In this document: positions 16,003 to 24,909 of the stretch, one piece after another | Layout: the number at the start of each line of letters is the position of its first letter | Position numbering within the stretch: the stretch's first letter is position 1 | Assembly (NCBI RefSeq): GCF_014698065.1 | Contig: NZ_JACJSI010000040.1 | Location: 1 to 60,958 of the forward strand | DNA: 60,958 bases | Direction: 5' to 3' | From: Nostoc flagelliforme FACHB-838 | GTDB lineage: Bacteria > Cyanobacteriota > Cyanobacteriia > Cyanobacteriales > Nostocaceae | Notes under the pieces: model-generated | The model's database searches: none | What the model was told of the DNA's origin: nothing | What the model saw: only the letters and a program-made list of their open reading frames with translations | Program-made: the position numbers and the translations under genes

Positions 16003-17262
16003 TCAGAGAGAAACCTTGCTATCAATAGGCTGATCTAACCATTGATAAGGACGATATTCAACTAGCCGGACATTCCAAGGCCCTTGAACGCGATAGCTGA
16101 CACCGCGCCAGGTGACTGTTGAAATCCACAGCGATGACAGCATCGCTAACCCATAAACCCATTGTGTCAAGGGAATCCCAATCAACATTCTGATGATTGT
16201 AGCAGCTGATAATTTGGCGATCGCCTGGTCATTAGAGCGAACCACTCGCTGTATCTCTAATTCCAGCACAAGCATTATCAAGAGTAATCCGGCAGTATAG
16301 ACACCATAGCAGCCTAACAAGAGAGCCGCAACTTCCCATTTTGCCTCTAACAACGACTCTAGAACTAAAATGATGAGTAGAGTCGGAAACAAAATGCTAG
16401 AAACAGCTTCACTAACAAGAGCCAACCAACGTGGGTGATACAGTCGAGAATAAAGGATGAGGCGCTTGAGATAGTCTATTAAGTTGAATAAATCAGTTTC
16501 TTCACGATTGACTATTAACAGTGAAGGCACAAATTTTATCTGAAAACCATGTTTTTTCAAGATGTCGTGCATCATAAAATCTTCGCCCAAAGCTTGTCCC
16601 CACTTATCTAGCAGTTCTGTTTGGCGAAGTACTTCTGTTTTCACAGCCAAAGTTCCACCCCAAGGAATTTGGAAGATAAACATTTGCACCACAGTGGATA
16701 CATTGCCGACGTAGCGAACTAAAGAACCCCAATACCTACCTGTAGGTACGTACCAACGATTACCTGTTGTTGCCCCGACTTTGGCATCGGCTAGAGGACT
16801 GACTAACTCTCGCAGCCAATTCACATGGACTATCGTATCAGCATCTACTAAAGCAACCACCTTATAGGAGTCATCCAACTCACGGATAGCTTGGATTAAA
16901 GAACTGCATTTGAGACTACAATTGTTGCGTACTATTCTTAAAGAGCTGATTTGAACATTAGCCGCTTCTTGCTCAGTAATAGTTTCACTAGCAATTTTCC
17001 AAGCGGGATCTTCGTGACTATCAACGATCAACTTTAAATCATACTGTGGATAGTTTTGATTTAGGAGCGATCGCAAACATCTAGGCAAAAACGGATCAGC
17101 ACCGCGTAGACAAAGAATTACTGCGGTTTTGGGTAACTGATCATCTGGTAATAAGTATTTTTTAGATGAGCGCAGATACCATATAAAGACAAGCGTGAAA
17201 CACACCTGAATAACCAGCCAACCCGTCAAAGACTTAAATAGAAATATCGCCAAATCTTCCAT
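16003..17262 (-). CDS. Membrane glycosyltransferase family 2 protein (ceramide-glucosyltransferase-like)
   Basis: A 419-residue protein with one N-terminal membrane helix (FKSLTGWLVIQVCFTLVFIWYL), a GT2 catalytic domain and two to four C-terminal helices (about residues 290-390). The catalytic domain shows LPKTAVILCLRGADPFLPRCL, the metal-binding DADT in VALVDADTIVH, WGGTLAVKTEV and the general-base region LGEDFMMHDIL. This layout resembles GT21/HpnI ceramide or hopanoid glycosyltransferases, which use a lipid acceptor at the membrane face. It lies between HglT and a DUF2141 gene on the same strand, so a role in modifying or transporting heterocyst lipid or polysaccharide is likely. The acceptor is unknown. 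Confidence 0.75.
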   Translation of the reverse strand: MEDLAIFLFKSLTGWLVIQVCFTLVFIWYLRSSKKYLLPDDQLPKTAVILCLRGADPFLPRCLRSLLNQNYPQYDLKLIVDSHEDPAWKIASETITEQEAANVQISSLRIVRNNCSLKCSSLIQAIRELDDSYKVVALVDADTIVHVNWLRELVSPLADAKVGATTGNRWYVPTGRYWGSLVRYVGNVSTVVQMFIFQIPWGGTLAVKTEVLRQTELLDKWGQALGEDFMMHDILKKHGFQIKFVPSLLIVNREETDLFNLIDYLKRLILYSRLYHPRWLALVSEAVSSILFPTLLIILVLESLLEAKWEVAALLLGCYGVYTAGLLLIMLVLELEIQRVVRSNDQAIAKLSAATIIRMLIGIPLTQWVYGLAMLSSLWISTVTWRGVSYRVQGPWNVRLVEYRPYQWLDQPIDSKVSL

Positions 17263-17313
17263 TAAATTTTTAGTCTCCGACAGAATGAGGGATTGGACAT
17301 TGGAAAGAGGACA

Positions 17314-17392
17314 AGGGGCAGGGAGCGGGGAGCAGAGGGGAAAGAGGTAATTTTTATTCTCCCCCTGCCCCCTGCCCCCTGCTCCCCTGCTT
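17314..17392. repeat. Inverted G-rich/C-rich repeat (gcagggagcggggagcag / ccctgccccctgctcccc)
   Basis: A purine-rich strand (about 17314-17347) faces a pyrimidine-rich strand (about 17359-17392), able to form a long GC-rich hairpin between the GT2 start and the end of the DUF2141 gene. The same family occurs near 23663-23692 and as a perfect pair at 49698-49852. Confidence 0.6.
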
Positions 17393-17414
17393 CTTTCCTA
17401 CTCCCTAGTCGCTT

Positions 17415-17882
17415 TTACGAATCCAGCGAATATTTCATCATGATGTTGACTGTTGTATTTTTGTTTACAACAAAACTGGCATCACGAAACTTTGGTGTGC
17501 CTGTTTGTATGGACACAGTTGGATTTTTGGAAATCCCAAAACCTTCTTTAGGAATACCAAAAAAGTCTTTATTGAGTTTGCGATCGCCATTCTGATCATC
17601 AACTACAGCGACAGCATAAGTTCCAGGCTTTAAACCAGAGAATTCTTTTTTTACAGAAGTGCCAGTAATCTTAGTACAGCCACTTTGAGATTCACTAGAA
17701 TTACTCATCGGAAAACCTTGTTCACTAGCGTAAACTCGAAAGCAAATCTCACCTTTTTGATGATGTACTCCGTTTACCACAACACTTAGTGTTGCAGTTG
17801 GCTCTGCATTCACAGTTTTAGCAAAGCTGACGCTCATTAAAGTAGCAAGCAAAACATGAGATAGTTGAGATAGTTTCAGCAT
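17415..17882 (-). CDS. Secreted DUF2141 protein
   Basis: A 155-residue protein with a clear Sec signal peptide (MLKLSQLSHVLLATLMSVSFA, cleavage likely near VNA-EP) and a DUF2141 beta-sandwich domain. The domain contains GVHHQKGEICFRVYAS, FSGLKPGTYAVAVVDDQNGD and the typical KDFFGIPKEGFGISKNP segment. The family is exported and of unknown function. Two cysteines (EICF and SGCTK) may form a disulfide outside the cytosol. Its place among glycosyltransferases and DevBC-like genes suggests a role in the cell envelope, perhaps lipid or polysaccharide deposition in heterocysts. Confidence 0.82.
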   Translation of the reverse strand: MLKLSQLSHVLLATLMSVSFAKTVNAEPTATLSVVVNGVHHQKGEICFRVYASEQGFPMSNSSESQSGCTKITGTSVKKEFSGLKPGTYAVAVVDDQNGDRKLNKDFFGIPKEGFGISKNPTVSIQTGTPKFRDASFVVNKNTTVNIMMKYSLDS

Positions 17883-17960
17883 AGTTTTGTAGCCAGAATA
17901 GGTGATTTTGGGGCTGATATAAAACTGTATTTGCCAGCTTTTATGTGTGAACTGATTTTT

Positions 17961-18953
17961 TCAAAGTATGGCTTGCTTATCTTTAATTGATATTGGTTGC
18001 AAACCTTTCCAAAATACTTGCAGCGCTATTAGCAAATCTTTCAGTAAAAGATATTCTGTCCCTTTTAACTGCTGATATAGACTTCTATGACAACACAGCC
18101 GCTCATGCAAACTCAGGGGACTACGCCATATAGAGAATATATACTCCCACATTATTCTCCAATGTGGCAATAAAATCTGTCCTTTCTTTGCTGGATCAAA
18201 CCACACTGCAAACCCATAAAAATCAGGCAGCATATTCAAAAATGATTTTTGATTTTTGTTTGCTAACAACAAGTAATTGGGAAAAAACATACTCATTGAT
18301 TGTTGCGGATGACTTCTGGGAAAAAACAGGTATTCAGGAATTTCATAAAACCTACCAAGAATACCAAGTCTTAACAGCAAAACTCCATCTGCATAACCGT
18401 AACCACCCATAGGCGGAATCATTCTCAGGGCACTGGCGCGAATTACCCCATAACATTGATAACATAAATGCTTGATCAGCAATTCGTGGAAACGCTCGTG
18501 TGGTTTTAGTGCATCTGCCTTGAGTTTGATATCGTAATTTTGGAGAAAATTCCCCTGTTCATCAATGAAATATGCCTGGGAGTGACACAAGATTATGGTA
18601 GGATCTTGGTCAAGCACTTCAACACACTTCTTGATAAAATCTGGAGAATGTAAATCATCACAGGCTGCCCATTTAAAGTACTCACCCGAAGACAATTTAA
18701 AGACGCGATTAAAGTTACCAGCACAACCGATATTCTTGTCATTGCGGTAGTAACAAATACGCTGATCTTTCTCGGCATAAGCTCTACAGATTTCTTCAGT
18801 TTTATCTGTAGATGCATTATCTGAAATAATTAGCTCAAAATCTTCAAAAGTCTGAGCCAAGAGTGAATCTATGGCTTCTTTGATAAATTTTTCACCATTG
18901 TATACAGGTAATCCGATGCTCAATCGTGGCTGATTGCTACTCATAGAAAACAA
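17961..18953 (-). CDS. Glycosyltransferase family 2 (GT-A) protein
   Basis: A 330-residue cytosolic GT-A enzyme starting LSIGLPVYNGEKFIKEAIDSLLAQT, with the nucleotide-binding ELIISDNASTD block and the metal-binding WAACDDLHSPDFI. It lacks membrane helices until a weakly hydrophobic C-terminus. The acceptor is unknown. It is the third glycosyltransferase in this minus-strand group, which suggests that the organism makes more than the simple monoglucosyl heterocyst glycolipid, or that the group also serves an envelope polysaccharide. The start could be ATG 18953 or the second Met four residues later. Confidence 0.8.
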   Translation of the reverse strand: MFSMSSNQPRLSIGLPVYNGEKFIKEAIDSLLAQTFEDFELIISDNASTDKTEEICRAYAEKDQRICYYRNDKNIGCAGNFNRVFKLSSGEYFKWAACDDLHSPDFIKKCVEVLDQDPTIILCHSQAYFIDEQGNFLQNYDIKLKADALKPHERFHELLIKHLCYQCYGVIRASALRMIPPMGGYGYADGVLLLRLGILGRFYEIPEYLFFPRSHPQQSMSMFFPNYLLLANKNQKSFLNMLPDFYGFAVWFDPAKKGQILLPHWRIMWEYIFSIWRSPLSLHERLCCHRSLYQQLKGTEYLLLKDLLIALQVFWKGLQPISIKDKQAIL

Positions 18954-19175
18954 GTATTTAGAAAATCGGTGGATTCTTTTATGCTTAGTTGCAGATAATT
19001 GTTAGGTAGATGCAACGTAATAGCTCAGAATTCAGAATACTTTTATACCAAGCTTAATAATTTAAATAAAATCAAGCATGCTATAACTTCTTCATTTTGT
19101 AACTATTCTGTTAGCGGTAGCGGGGCGTTTAGCCCATTCTGAATTCTGCTTCCTGAATTCCCAAAAATTTATAAC

Positions 19176-20180
19176 CTATTTCACCAAGCTTTGAATATCT
19201 GTTTTTTGCAGCCATTCATGTGTTCGCTGCATTCCTGATTCGAGGTCAATTTTTGGTTTATAATTTAACAGATTTTGGGCTTTGACAATGGAACAAGCAT
19301 AGGGACGAGTCATAAAATCTATAGACTCTGGTAAAATATCAACTTTTTGCCGAAAAAGTTTTTGCCCTTGAACACGTAGCTTTAGAAACAACTTGATTTC
19401 ATCTTTAGATAATGAAAGGGGTGCTTGTAAACCTTCCATTGCTGCTAAACGCATAAAATACTCTTTCCACGAAGTTTCTTGTCCGTCGGTGATATTAAAT
19501 ATTTCACCGTAGGTTTCTTTTTCTATCGCAAGAAAGATGCCATCAATCAGGTTATCTATATATACATGATTGATCACTCCTTTAGCATCGTTAGCACAAG
19601 CAAATAATTTTTGACGCATCATCAGAATTGGTCTGACTACCCAGGGGATGCTTCCTGGCCCGTAAACATCTCCAGCCCTAATGACGATAATGCCAAAATC
19701 TGAGGGATTATTTAGTTCTAAAACTGCTGTTTCGGCTTCTATTTTCGTTTGACAGTAGGGATTATTTTCGCCAGAAAGTTGCCCAGATTCTATAACACCA
19801 TCAGGATAGTTAAAACCGTAAACCATCACACTGGATAGATGCACAAATGTTTTGACACCAGCTTGTTTAGCAGCTTTAGCCATGCTGACAGTGCCGCCAA
19901 CATTAATATCACGAAAATTTTTAATTGCACCAGCTTCTTCGGCAATTTGCTCTGTATGTAAGACGATATCTACTCCCTGACAAGCTTTTTGAGCAATAGT
20001 AGAATCGGTAATACTACCAATAATTACCTCAACACCTAAATTCTGTAATTGTTTGTTCTGGACTGTAGAACTTTGTAGTCCACGAACCTTCATTCCTTGC
20101 GCTATTGCTAACTCGGCTGTACGCAAACCGACAAATTCATTAATGCCGGTAATTAGGAGAGTTTTGTTGGTGAGGTTCAT
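19176..20180 (-). CDS. NAD-dependent epimerase/dehydratase-like SDR (3-beta-HSD type)
   Basis: A 334-residue extended SDR. The dinucleotide loop reads LLITGINEFVG, where the usual second glycine (TGxxGFxG) is Glu. The active-site serine is in HLSSVMVYGF, the Tyr-xxx-Lys pair in NPYCQTKIEAE, and GDVYGPGS follows as in 3-beta-hydroxysteroid dehydrogenases. Such enzymes oxidise or reduce a secondary alcohol or sugar. In this island a lipid alcohol/ketone oxidoreductase is attractive because heterocyst glycolipids occur as diols and keto-ols, but a sugar-nucleotide epimerase is equally possible. It ends about 200 bases before the DevC-like gene in the same direction. Confidence 0.75.
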   Translation of the reverse strand: MNLTNKTLLITGINEFVGLRTAELAIAQGMKVRGLQSSTVQNKQLQNLGVEVIIGSITDSTIAQKACQGVDIVLHTEQIAEEAGAIKNFRDINVGGTVSMAKAAKQAGVKTFVHLSSVMVYGFNYPDGVIESGQLSGENNPYCQTKIEAETAVLELNNPSDFGIIVIRAGDVYGPGSIPWVVRPILMMRQKLFACANDAKGVINHVYIDNLIDGIFLAIEKETYGEIFNITDGQETSWKEYFMRLAAMEGLQAPLSLSKDEIKLFLKLRVQGQKLFRQKVDILPESIDFMTRPYACSIVKAQNLLNYKPKIDLESGMQRTHEWLQKTDIQSLVK

Positions 20181-20380
20181 ATATTAAGGGTTGTACCAAT
20201 ATTGGATTAAAACAAAAGTGCTAGTTTTGATAATTGGTAGTAAGGAATTTAGTGACTACAAAATAATCACTGAAATCTTTACTATGGACTTGGTTATCTA
20301 TCAATTTCAAGTTGACAGACTAATATTGTGTGGCGAAAATTTGCCTATTTTTAACAAGTAATATGAGCAAATTGCCTTAC

Positions 20381-21559
20381 TTAGAAAATATCTCCTGGAT
20401 CTGCGGAGCGGAGTTTATTGATAGCAAGCGCTCCTGAAGTTATACACATTAAGACTGTTGAAGTTAAGACAATGAGTGCGTTGTTATTGGTCATAACTAT
20501 TGGTAGTTTAGTTGCTTCTGCTGCAAAACTATATAACAAAACAGAAGTAATAAATCCGGGGATATAACCTAAAAGTGCCAAAATCAAAGCTTGCTGAAAT
20601 ACGACATTTAACAAATAGCTGTTGGCATAACCTATGGCTTTTAACGTGGCGTAAGCAACAAACTGTGTAGCAATATTGCTGTAAAGAATCTGATAAACAA
20701 TTACTACACCAACAACCGCAGCCATTGTCAACATCAAGTTAAGAATAAAACCAATGGGTGTTCTAACAGCCCAATATTTTTTTTCAAAATCAATGAAGCC
20801 TTGGCGTGTAAAAATTTGCACATCATTAGGCAAACTTGCTTGTAAATTCTTTAGTACTATTTCTGGATTAATACCAGGTTTTAGGGATATCAAACCAATA
20901 TCTATCATATCTGCCGGGCGAGTATTGGGGTTTATCCTCAAAAAAGTTGAGTCACTAACAAGTAAATTTCCGTCTACCCCAAAGGAAGGCCCTAATGTGA
21001 ATAAGCCACCGATTCTAACTCTATAACCAATTAATGAATTGAAAGGAAATATTTCAATTGTCTGTGCAGTCTCCCCCGCATTAAATTTTTCAGCTATTGG
21101 GCCAAACTCTGGGCGAGAACCCCGGTCAAAAAGCATCACATCAGGAGTTTTGAGTTTATCTATATTTTTCTCAACTTCTGGGATGTTCATCACAGGTCTA
21201 CCTGGATCGAAACCAATAACGTATATTGAATATTTCTCACCAGTTGCCGGATTTTTAAGTTTGGCAAATTGCAAATACATGGGGCTAACTGACTCTACAC
21301 CATCAAACCCCAAAGACTGGTACAAACGAGTCCGCGAAAAACTTTGATTTGAGGTCAAAGATTTATATTGCGAACTAACTAAAAATAAATCTCCTTTGAG
21401 ATTCTGATGCACGGCAGTTGCACTGGAATAGAGGGCATCTTGGAAACCAAGTTGCACAAACATTAGCAGCACAATAAAACCAATCCCGGCTACAGCTACT
21501 AGTAAACGAACTTTTTGCTGGGCTAGCTGTAGCCATCCTAAAGGAATTTTGAAATTCAT
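20381..21559 (-). CDS. DevC-like ABC transporter membrane subunit
   Basis: A 392-residue FtsX/MacB-type permease. It starts MNFKIPLGWLQLAQQKVRLL, has one N-terminal helix, a large extracytoplasmic domain (about residues 45-265), and three C-terminal helices with FVAYATLKAIGYAN and ALLGYIPGF as in DevC. DevC works with the ATPase DevA, the adaptor DevB and TolC to export heterocyst glycolipids. No devA follows; the next gene is the SDR. Either the ATPase is elsewhere or another DevA is shared. It lies 60 bases after the DevB-like gene, with STRRs in between. Confidence 0.88.
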   Translation of the reverse strand: MNFKIPLGWLQLAQQKVRLLVAVAGIGFIVLLMFVQLGFQDALYSSATAVHQNLKGDLFLVSSQYKSLTSNQSFSRTRLYQSLGFDGVESVSPMYLQFAKLKNPATGEKYSIYVIGFDPGRPVMNIPEVEKNIDKLKTPDVMLFDRGSRPEFGPIAEKFNAGETAQTIEIFPFNSLIGYRVRIGGLFTLGPSFGVDGNLLVSDSTFLRINPNTRPADMIDIGLISLKPGINPEIVLKNLQASLPNDVQIFTRQGFIDFEKKYWAVRTPIGFILNLMLTMAAVVGVVIVYQILYSNIATQFVAYATLKAIGYANSYLLNVVFQQALILALLGYIPGFITSVLLYSFAAEATKLPIVMTNNNALIVLTSTVLMCITSGALAINKLRSADPGDIF

Positions 21560-21579
21560 GGATTTATTTATTAGTTGTT

Positions 21580-21622
21580 ATTTGTCATTTGTCATTTATG
21601 AATGACTAATGACTAATGACTA
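21580..21622. repeat. STRR inverted array (gtcatttgtcat / atgactaatgac)
   Basis: Copies of tttgtcat face copies of atgactaatg between the DevB-like and DevC-like genes; the stop codon of the DevB-like gene (complement of 21620-21622) falls in the last copy. It could form a hairpin in the operon transcript and tune the ratio of the two subunits. Confidence 0.6.
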
Positions 21623-22828
21623 AATCTGAATGGCGACATCCACTTGTAAGTTAGTTAAACGAGCTACCCGCTCACTATCTGCGGGATTATCTATAGAGAT
21701 TTTTACTTCAATTATTCTGCGGTCTGTATCTGAACCAGGGTTAATGCTGAAGATGCTTTGTTTATCAACTTGCCAACCAATCTCTTTCACAATTCCTTTT
21801 AATGTTCCAGTAAATGCAGGGCTGTTAATTGTGGCTTTTTGTCCTACACGCACTTTTTGAACATCGGTTTGATACACCTCTGCAATCACATACATTTGAG
21901 ATGTCTTACCTATTTCAGCAAATCCTCTATTGGTGCTAATTACTTCTCCAGTTTTGGCGTGACTTTTTAAAATTTTGCCATTTATGGGAGATTTTATATA
22001 ACTTAAATCCAAATCGGCTTTTGCTTGTTGAACAGAAGTTGTGGCACTGTTGACTTCGGTTTGAGCAACCTGAACATCTACACTACGCACTTCGCTAATA
22101 CTGGTGAGTTGTGCTTGTGCTTGCTTGAGTTGTTCTTGGAATGTGTCTTGAGTTCGCTTGAGGGTGGCTTGAGCTTCTGTTAGCTGCTGTTGTGTAGTCT
22201 TGAGTTGCAAAGCTTTGGTATCTGCTACAGAAGCCGCGATCGCACCTTGTCTATATAATTGCTGATAGCGATTATTTTCAGCTTGAGCATTGTCTACTTC
22301 CGCCTGGATACGGTCAATTGCCGCCTGTTGTGTGGCAATATCTCCTTTATATTGTGGTTCTAAACGGGCGATCGCTGCCTTTTGAGCTTCGATATCTCCG
22401 GTTTTAGCTCCAGATTTAACCTGCGCTAGTTTAGCTTTGGCAACTTGCAACTGGTCTAAAGCCTGTTGCAATGAGGTTCTAGAACGACCATAGTTTTCTA
22501 GATACGCCAGTACTTGTCCTGCTTTAACCGCATCTCCTTCTTTCACTAACAGTCTTTCTACCCGCACCCCATTATTAGAAGCGGGAGCAGTCAAAGAAGT
22601 GACTTCACCTTCTGGCTCCAAACGTCCCAAGGCAGTTACAGCAACTTTTGCAGGAGCAGCAGCTTTTGGAGGAGTTGCTGTCGATGTCACAACTTTTGGT
22701 TTAGACCAAAACGGGGCCAAACTATAGAAAGTGATTAATCCAGCCGCTAAAGTTAGAGAAGCTGCTAAAATTACTTGCGATCGCCTTACGGGTTTTGTGA
22801 ATAATCGACTTTCTTTATTTACTGCCAT
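21620..22828 (-). CDS. DevB-like periplasmic adaptor (membrane fusion protein)
   Basis: A 402-residue HlyD/DevB-type adaptor. An N-terminal helix (LAASLTLAAGLITFYSLAPF) anchors it in the inner membrane. There follow VTALGRLEPEGEVTSLTAPAS (typical of DevB), a lipoyl-like half, a long coiled-coil hairpin (about residues 115-255, rich in Ala/Gln, IAASVADTKALQLKTTQQQL), the second lipoyl half YIKSPINGKILKSHAKTGEVI, and a beta-barrel ending DVAIQI. It should bridge the DevC-like permease to TolC. It is transcribed away from hglE, and a near-perfect NtcA-type promoter lies about 220 bases upstream, so induction on nitrogen step-down is expected. Confidence 0.9.
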   Translation of the reverse strand: MAVNKESRLFTKPVRRSQVILAASLTLAAGLITFYSLAPFWSKPKVVTSTATPPKAAAPAKVAVTALGRLEPEGEVTSLTAPASNNGVRVERLLVKEGDAVKAGQVLAYLENYGRSRTSLQQALDQLQVAKAKLAQVKSGAKTGDIEAQKAAIARLEPQYKGDIATQQAAIDRIQAEVDNAQAENNRYQQLYRQGAIAASVADTKALQLKTTQQQLTEAQATLKRTQDTFQEQLKQAQAQLTSISEVRSVDVQVAQTEVNSATTSVQQAKADLDLSYIKSPINGKILKSHAKTGEVISTNRGFAEIGKTSQMYVIAEVYQTDVQKVRVGQKATINSPAFTGTLKGIVKEIGWQVDKQSIFSINPGSDTDRRIIEVKISIDNPADSERVARLTNLQVDVAIQI

Positions 22829-23052
22829 ATTTCCATTCCAATTCTGCTTTTTTACGGGATAGCCTGGTTATATTTAGTAGATTAGAATAGACTCATCCGC
22901 AAATTCCCAAGAGGACTTTTACTCTAGGATTTTTACCTAAATAAAGTGGATGCATCTAAATTGGTTTTATATGAATTGTTGTACGCTTTTGCCGCCCAAA
23001 CTCACTATTGTGGCGTGAAAATCAATGGTGGTGTTACTTCAAAGCTTCCTAA

Positions 23053-23094
23053 GTTATATCCTATTTTGACATTTAATCCCGTAGCGTAAAATAC
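23053..23094 (-). promoter_or_regulatory. NtcA-activated-type promoter (GTA-N8-TAC, N22, TATAAC) for the DevB-like gene
   Basis: Read on the minus strand, GTATTTTACGCTAC (23094-23081) is an exact GTAN8TAC box. It is followed by exactly 22 bases and then TATAAC (23058-23053), a 5/6 match to TATAAT. This is the canonical geometry of class II NtcA promoters (box centred near -41). Transcription should start near 23046, giving a leader of about 220 bases before the ATG at 22828. The devBCA operon of Anabaena is known to use such a promoter. Confidence 0.65.
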
Positions 23095-24408
23095 AATAGC
23101 GCTAACCAGAAAACTTAACTCTCAATAACAAGGAAGCGCTAGTTAAAATGAATTCAAAATTTGGATAAACTTGTTATCGAGTATGACAATCAAATTGTAA
23201 TTTGTCAAGTAGGTTTCTTTCCATAAATTCTGATTCTCTCACTAAAATATTTCATCATTTTAAGATTAGAGATAGGAAGAAATTTTATTATCACTAATCC
23301 TTTATCTGCTAATTGAATACCAAGAGATAGTTCGTTATTAAGTAGATTTGTTATTACTAACAGATTATTGCTAGCAAGGTTGTGTACTATTAGACATTAT
23401 TATCTGTTTTGCTCCTACTAATTAAAGGCATGAAGCGATACCTTTGGTGGGTTATGACAATAGATCTCTTGCAAAAGTGCTTTTTGCAAGAGGGGGGAAA
23501 AGGTTAAAGGGGAAGGGGACAATACAGAACCTTTTCCCGACTTATGCAAGAAGTCTAATACACATCTAAAAATACACGAGTGTGACCGAAGAGGCAGAGA
23601 GAGGATTCATAATTCCTATACCATAAGGGTTTCAGAGCAACTGAATTTATTTATGGGGATTCCCCCCCTGCTCCCTGCCCCTTTTCCTCTTTTGACAGAA
23701 ATTTACCTATTTACCTAGTTTTAAGCCCCTTGTTGAACCTAGTCTGATAGGTTTTGCCTGTGTATTTGAGGGTTATAACCACTAATGCAATGATGATTAT
23801 GTTTATTAAGCAACATTCTAAAAATTAACATTTGCTTTATAAATAACTGCTTTGATTTTCAACTCGATTTATATTTAAAAATGAGCAACAACTTTGGCTT
23901 AATTATCATGCTTCTATAAGAAAACATACTTATGGTTATTCAAATTAATCTTTGTATTCATTGAATTGTTACTTACTAGACAACAGATTTACATTGTTAA
24001 CTTAATTCAGCACAAGTTTTTGGCTAACCCGTAGATAACAAAATATATCACACATTTATATGGTCACAAATTATACTATTAGGCTGAATTCTATTCAAAA
24101 TTCACATCAGCAATCGTGGAGGTTTCTTTATAAAATAACTTTAAAGAAATGATTTAGTTTATATAAAGTATGTTATTGTTTTTATTAATTCAATGCTTAA
24201 AAGCAGTTAAGCAAACTAGTTATTTAGTTTAAATTTTAAAATTAAAACTAACTAAAAATAACTGCTCACACATCACCTTTTGATCGTTTAATTAATTGCA
24301 AAAATTACATAAAGTCGGATTAAAGGTGGTGTGTTTTCTGTAACGAACTTGTCAACTTGACTGGGTTAGATCCCATAAAATATATTATCCCGGATGCTGA
24401 AATTGGCT

Positions 24409-24660
24409 ATGGCATTGATCAAGATACAGAACGTTGTCATTAACAACATTTATGATGCTGTGGTTAGACTAGGTAATCAAACAATTTCGGATGAAAAAAC
24501 GTTTCTGTTCTCTTAGCTACTCCTCAGCTTCCATCGCTCCAGTAGGATACCATTACTCAAAATCTTTACCATTACGAATGGATTAAATTTACTGGTCAAG
24601 CAGCTATTACACTCCAAGACTATTTTACCAGTTTTAACAACGTCATTGACCTATTGCCAC
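24409..24660 (+). pseudogene. Possible degraded gene fragment, family unknown
   Basis: Protein-like stretches appear in broken frames: MALIKIQNVVINNIYDAVVR ending at a stop (24516), then after a frame change QNLYHYEWIKFTGQAAITLQ and DYFTSFNNVIDLLPQFKE up to a stop near 24685. The composition is unlike the surrounding AT-rich spacer. I do not recognise the family. A Nostoc dispersed repeat (gatgtctacgacgggctacg, near 24699) follows. Confidence 0.3.
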
Positions 24661-24909
24661 AATTTAAAGAGTCTAGCGTTGGATAAGATTTTTTCGCGAT
24701 GTCTACGACGGGCTACGCCTACGCAGTGTGCCAAAGTCGCCTGGAAACATAAAGCTTTATCCTGGCAGTATGTATCGTGTGGTGTCGATTTGGAAACAAG
24801 CATTTAGCAAAGATAAAATAGCTAACTGCTTACAAAACAAGAGTTTTTGATTATTAGTAGGCAACAGAAATTACTGTAACTACACAATCCACAGTACTCA
24901 CTATGCCCT

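Larger units (their letters stand above)
22829..24909. other. 2.08-kb gene-poor divergent region between devB-like and hglE
   Basis: No intact gene is seen. It contains the NtcA-type promoter for the DevB-like gene (23053-23094), an 11-bp perfect hairpin ctcttgcaaaa/ttttgcaagag (23466-23492), a C-rich repeat (about 23663-23692), a very AT-rich stretch (23760-24300) and a possible gene relic (24409-24660). The hglE promoter must lie here; I could not find a GTAN8TAC site in the hglE-proximal 1.8 kb. Confidence 0.6.

Noticed and set aside
23480..23560. Intrinsic terminator near the ctcttgcaaaa hairpin
   Set aside because: The hairpin is real but lies far from any gene end and is a dispersed Nostoc repeat; no T-run follows.
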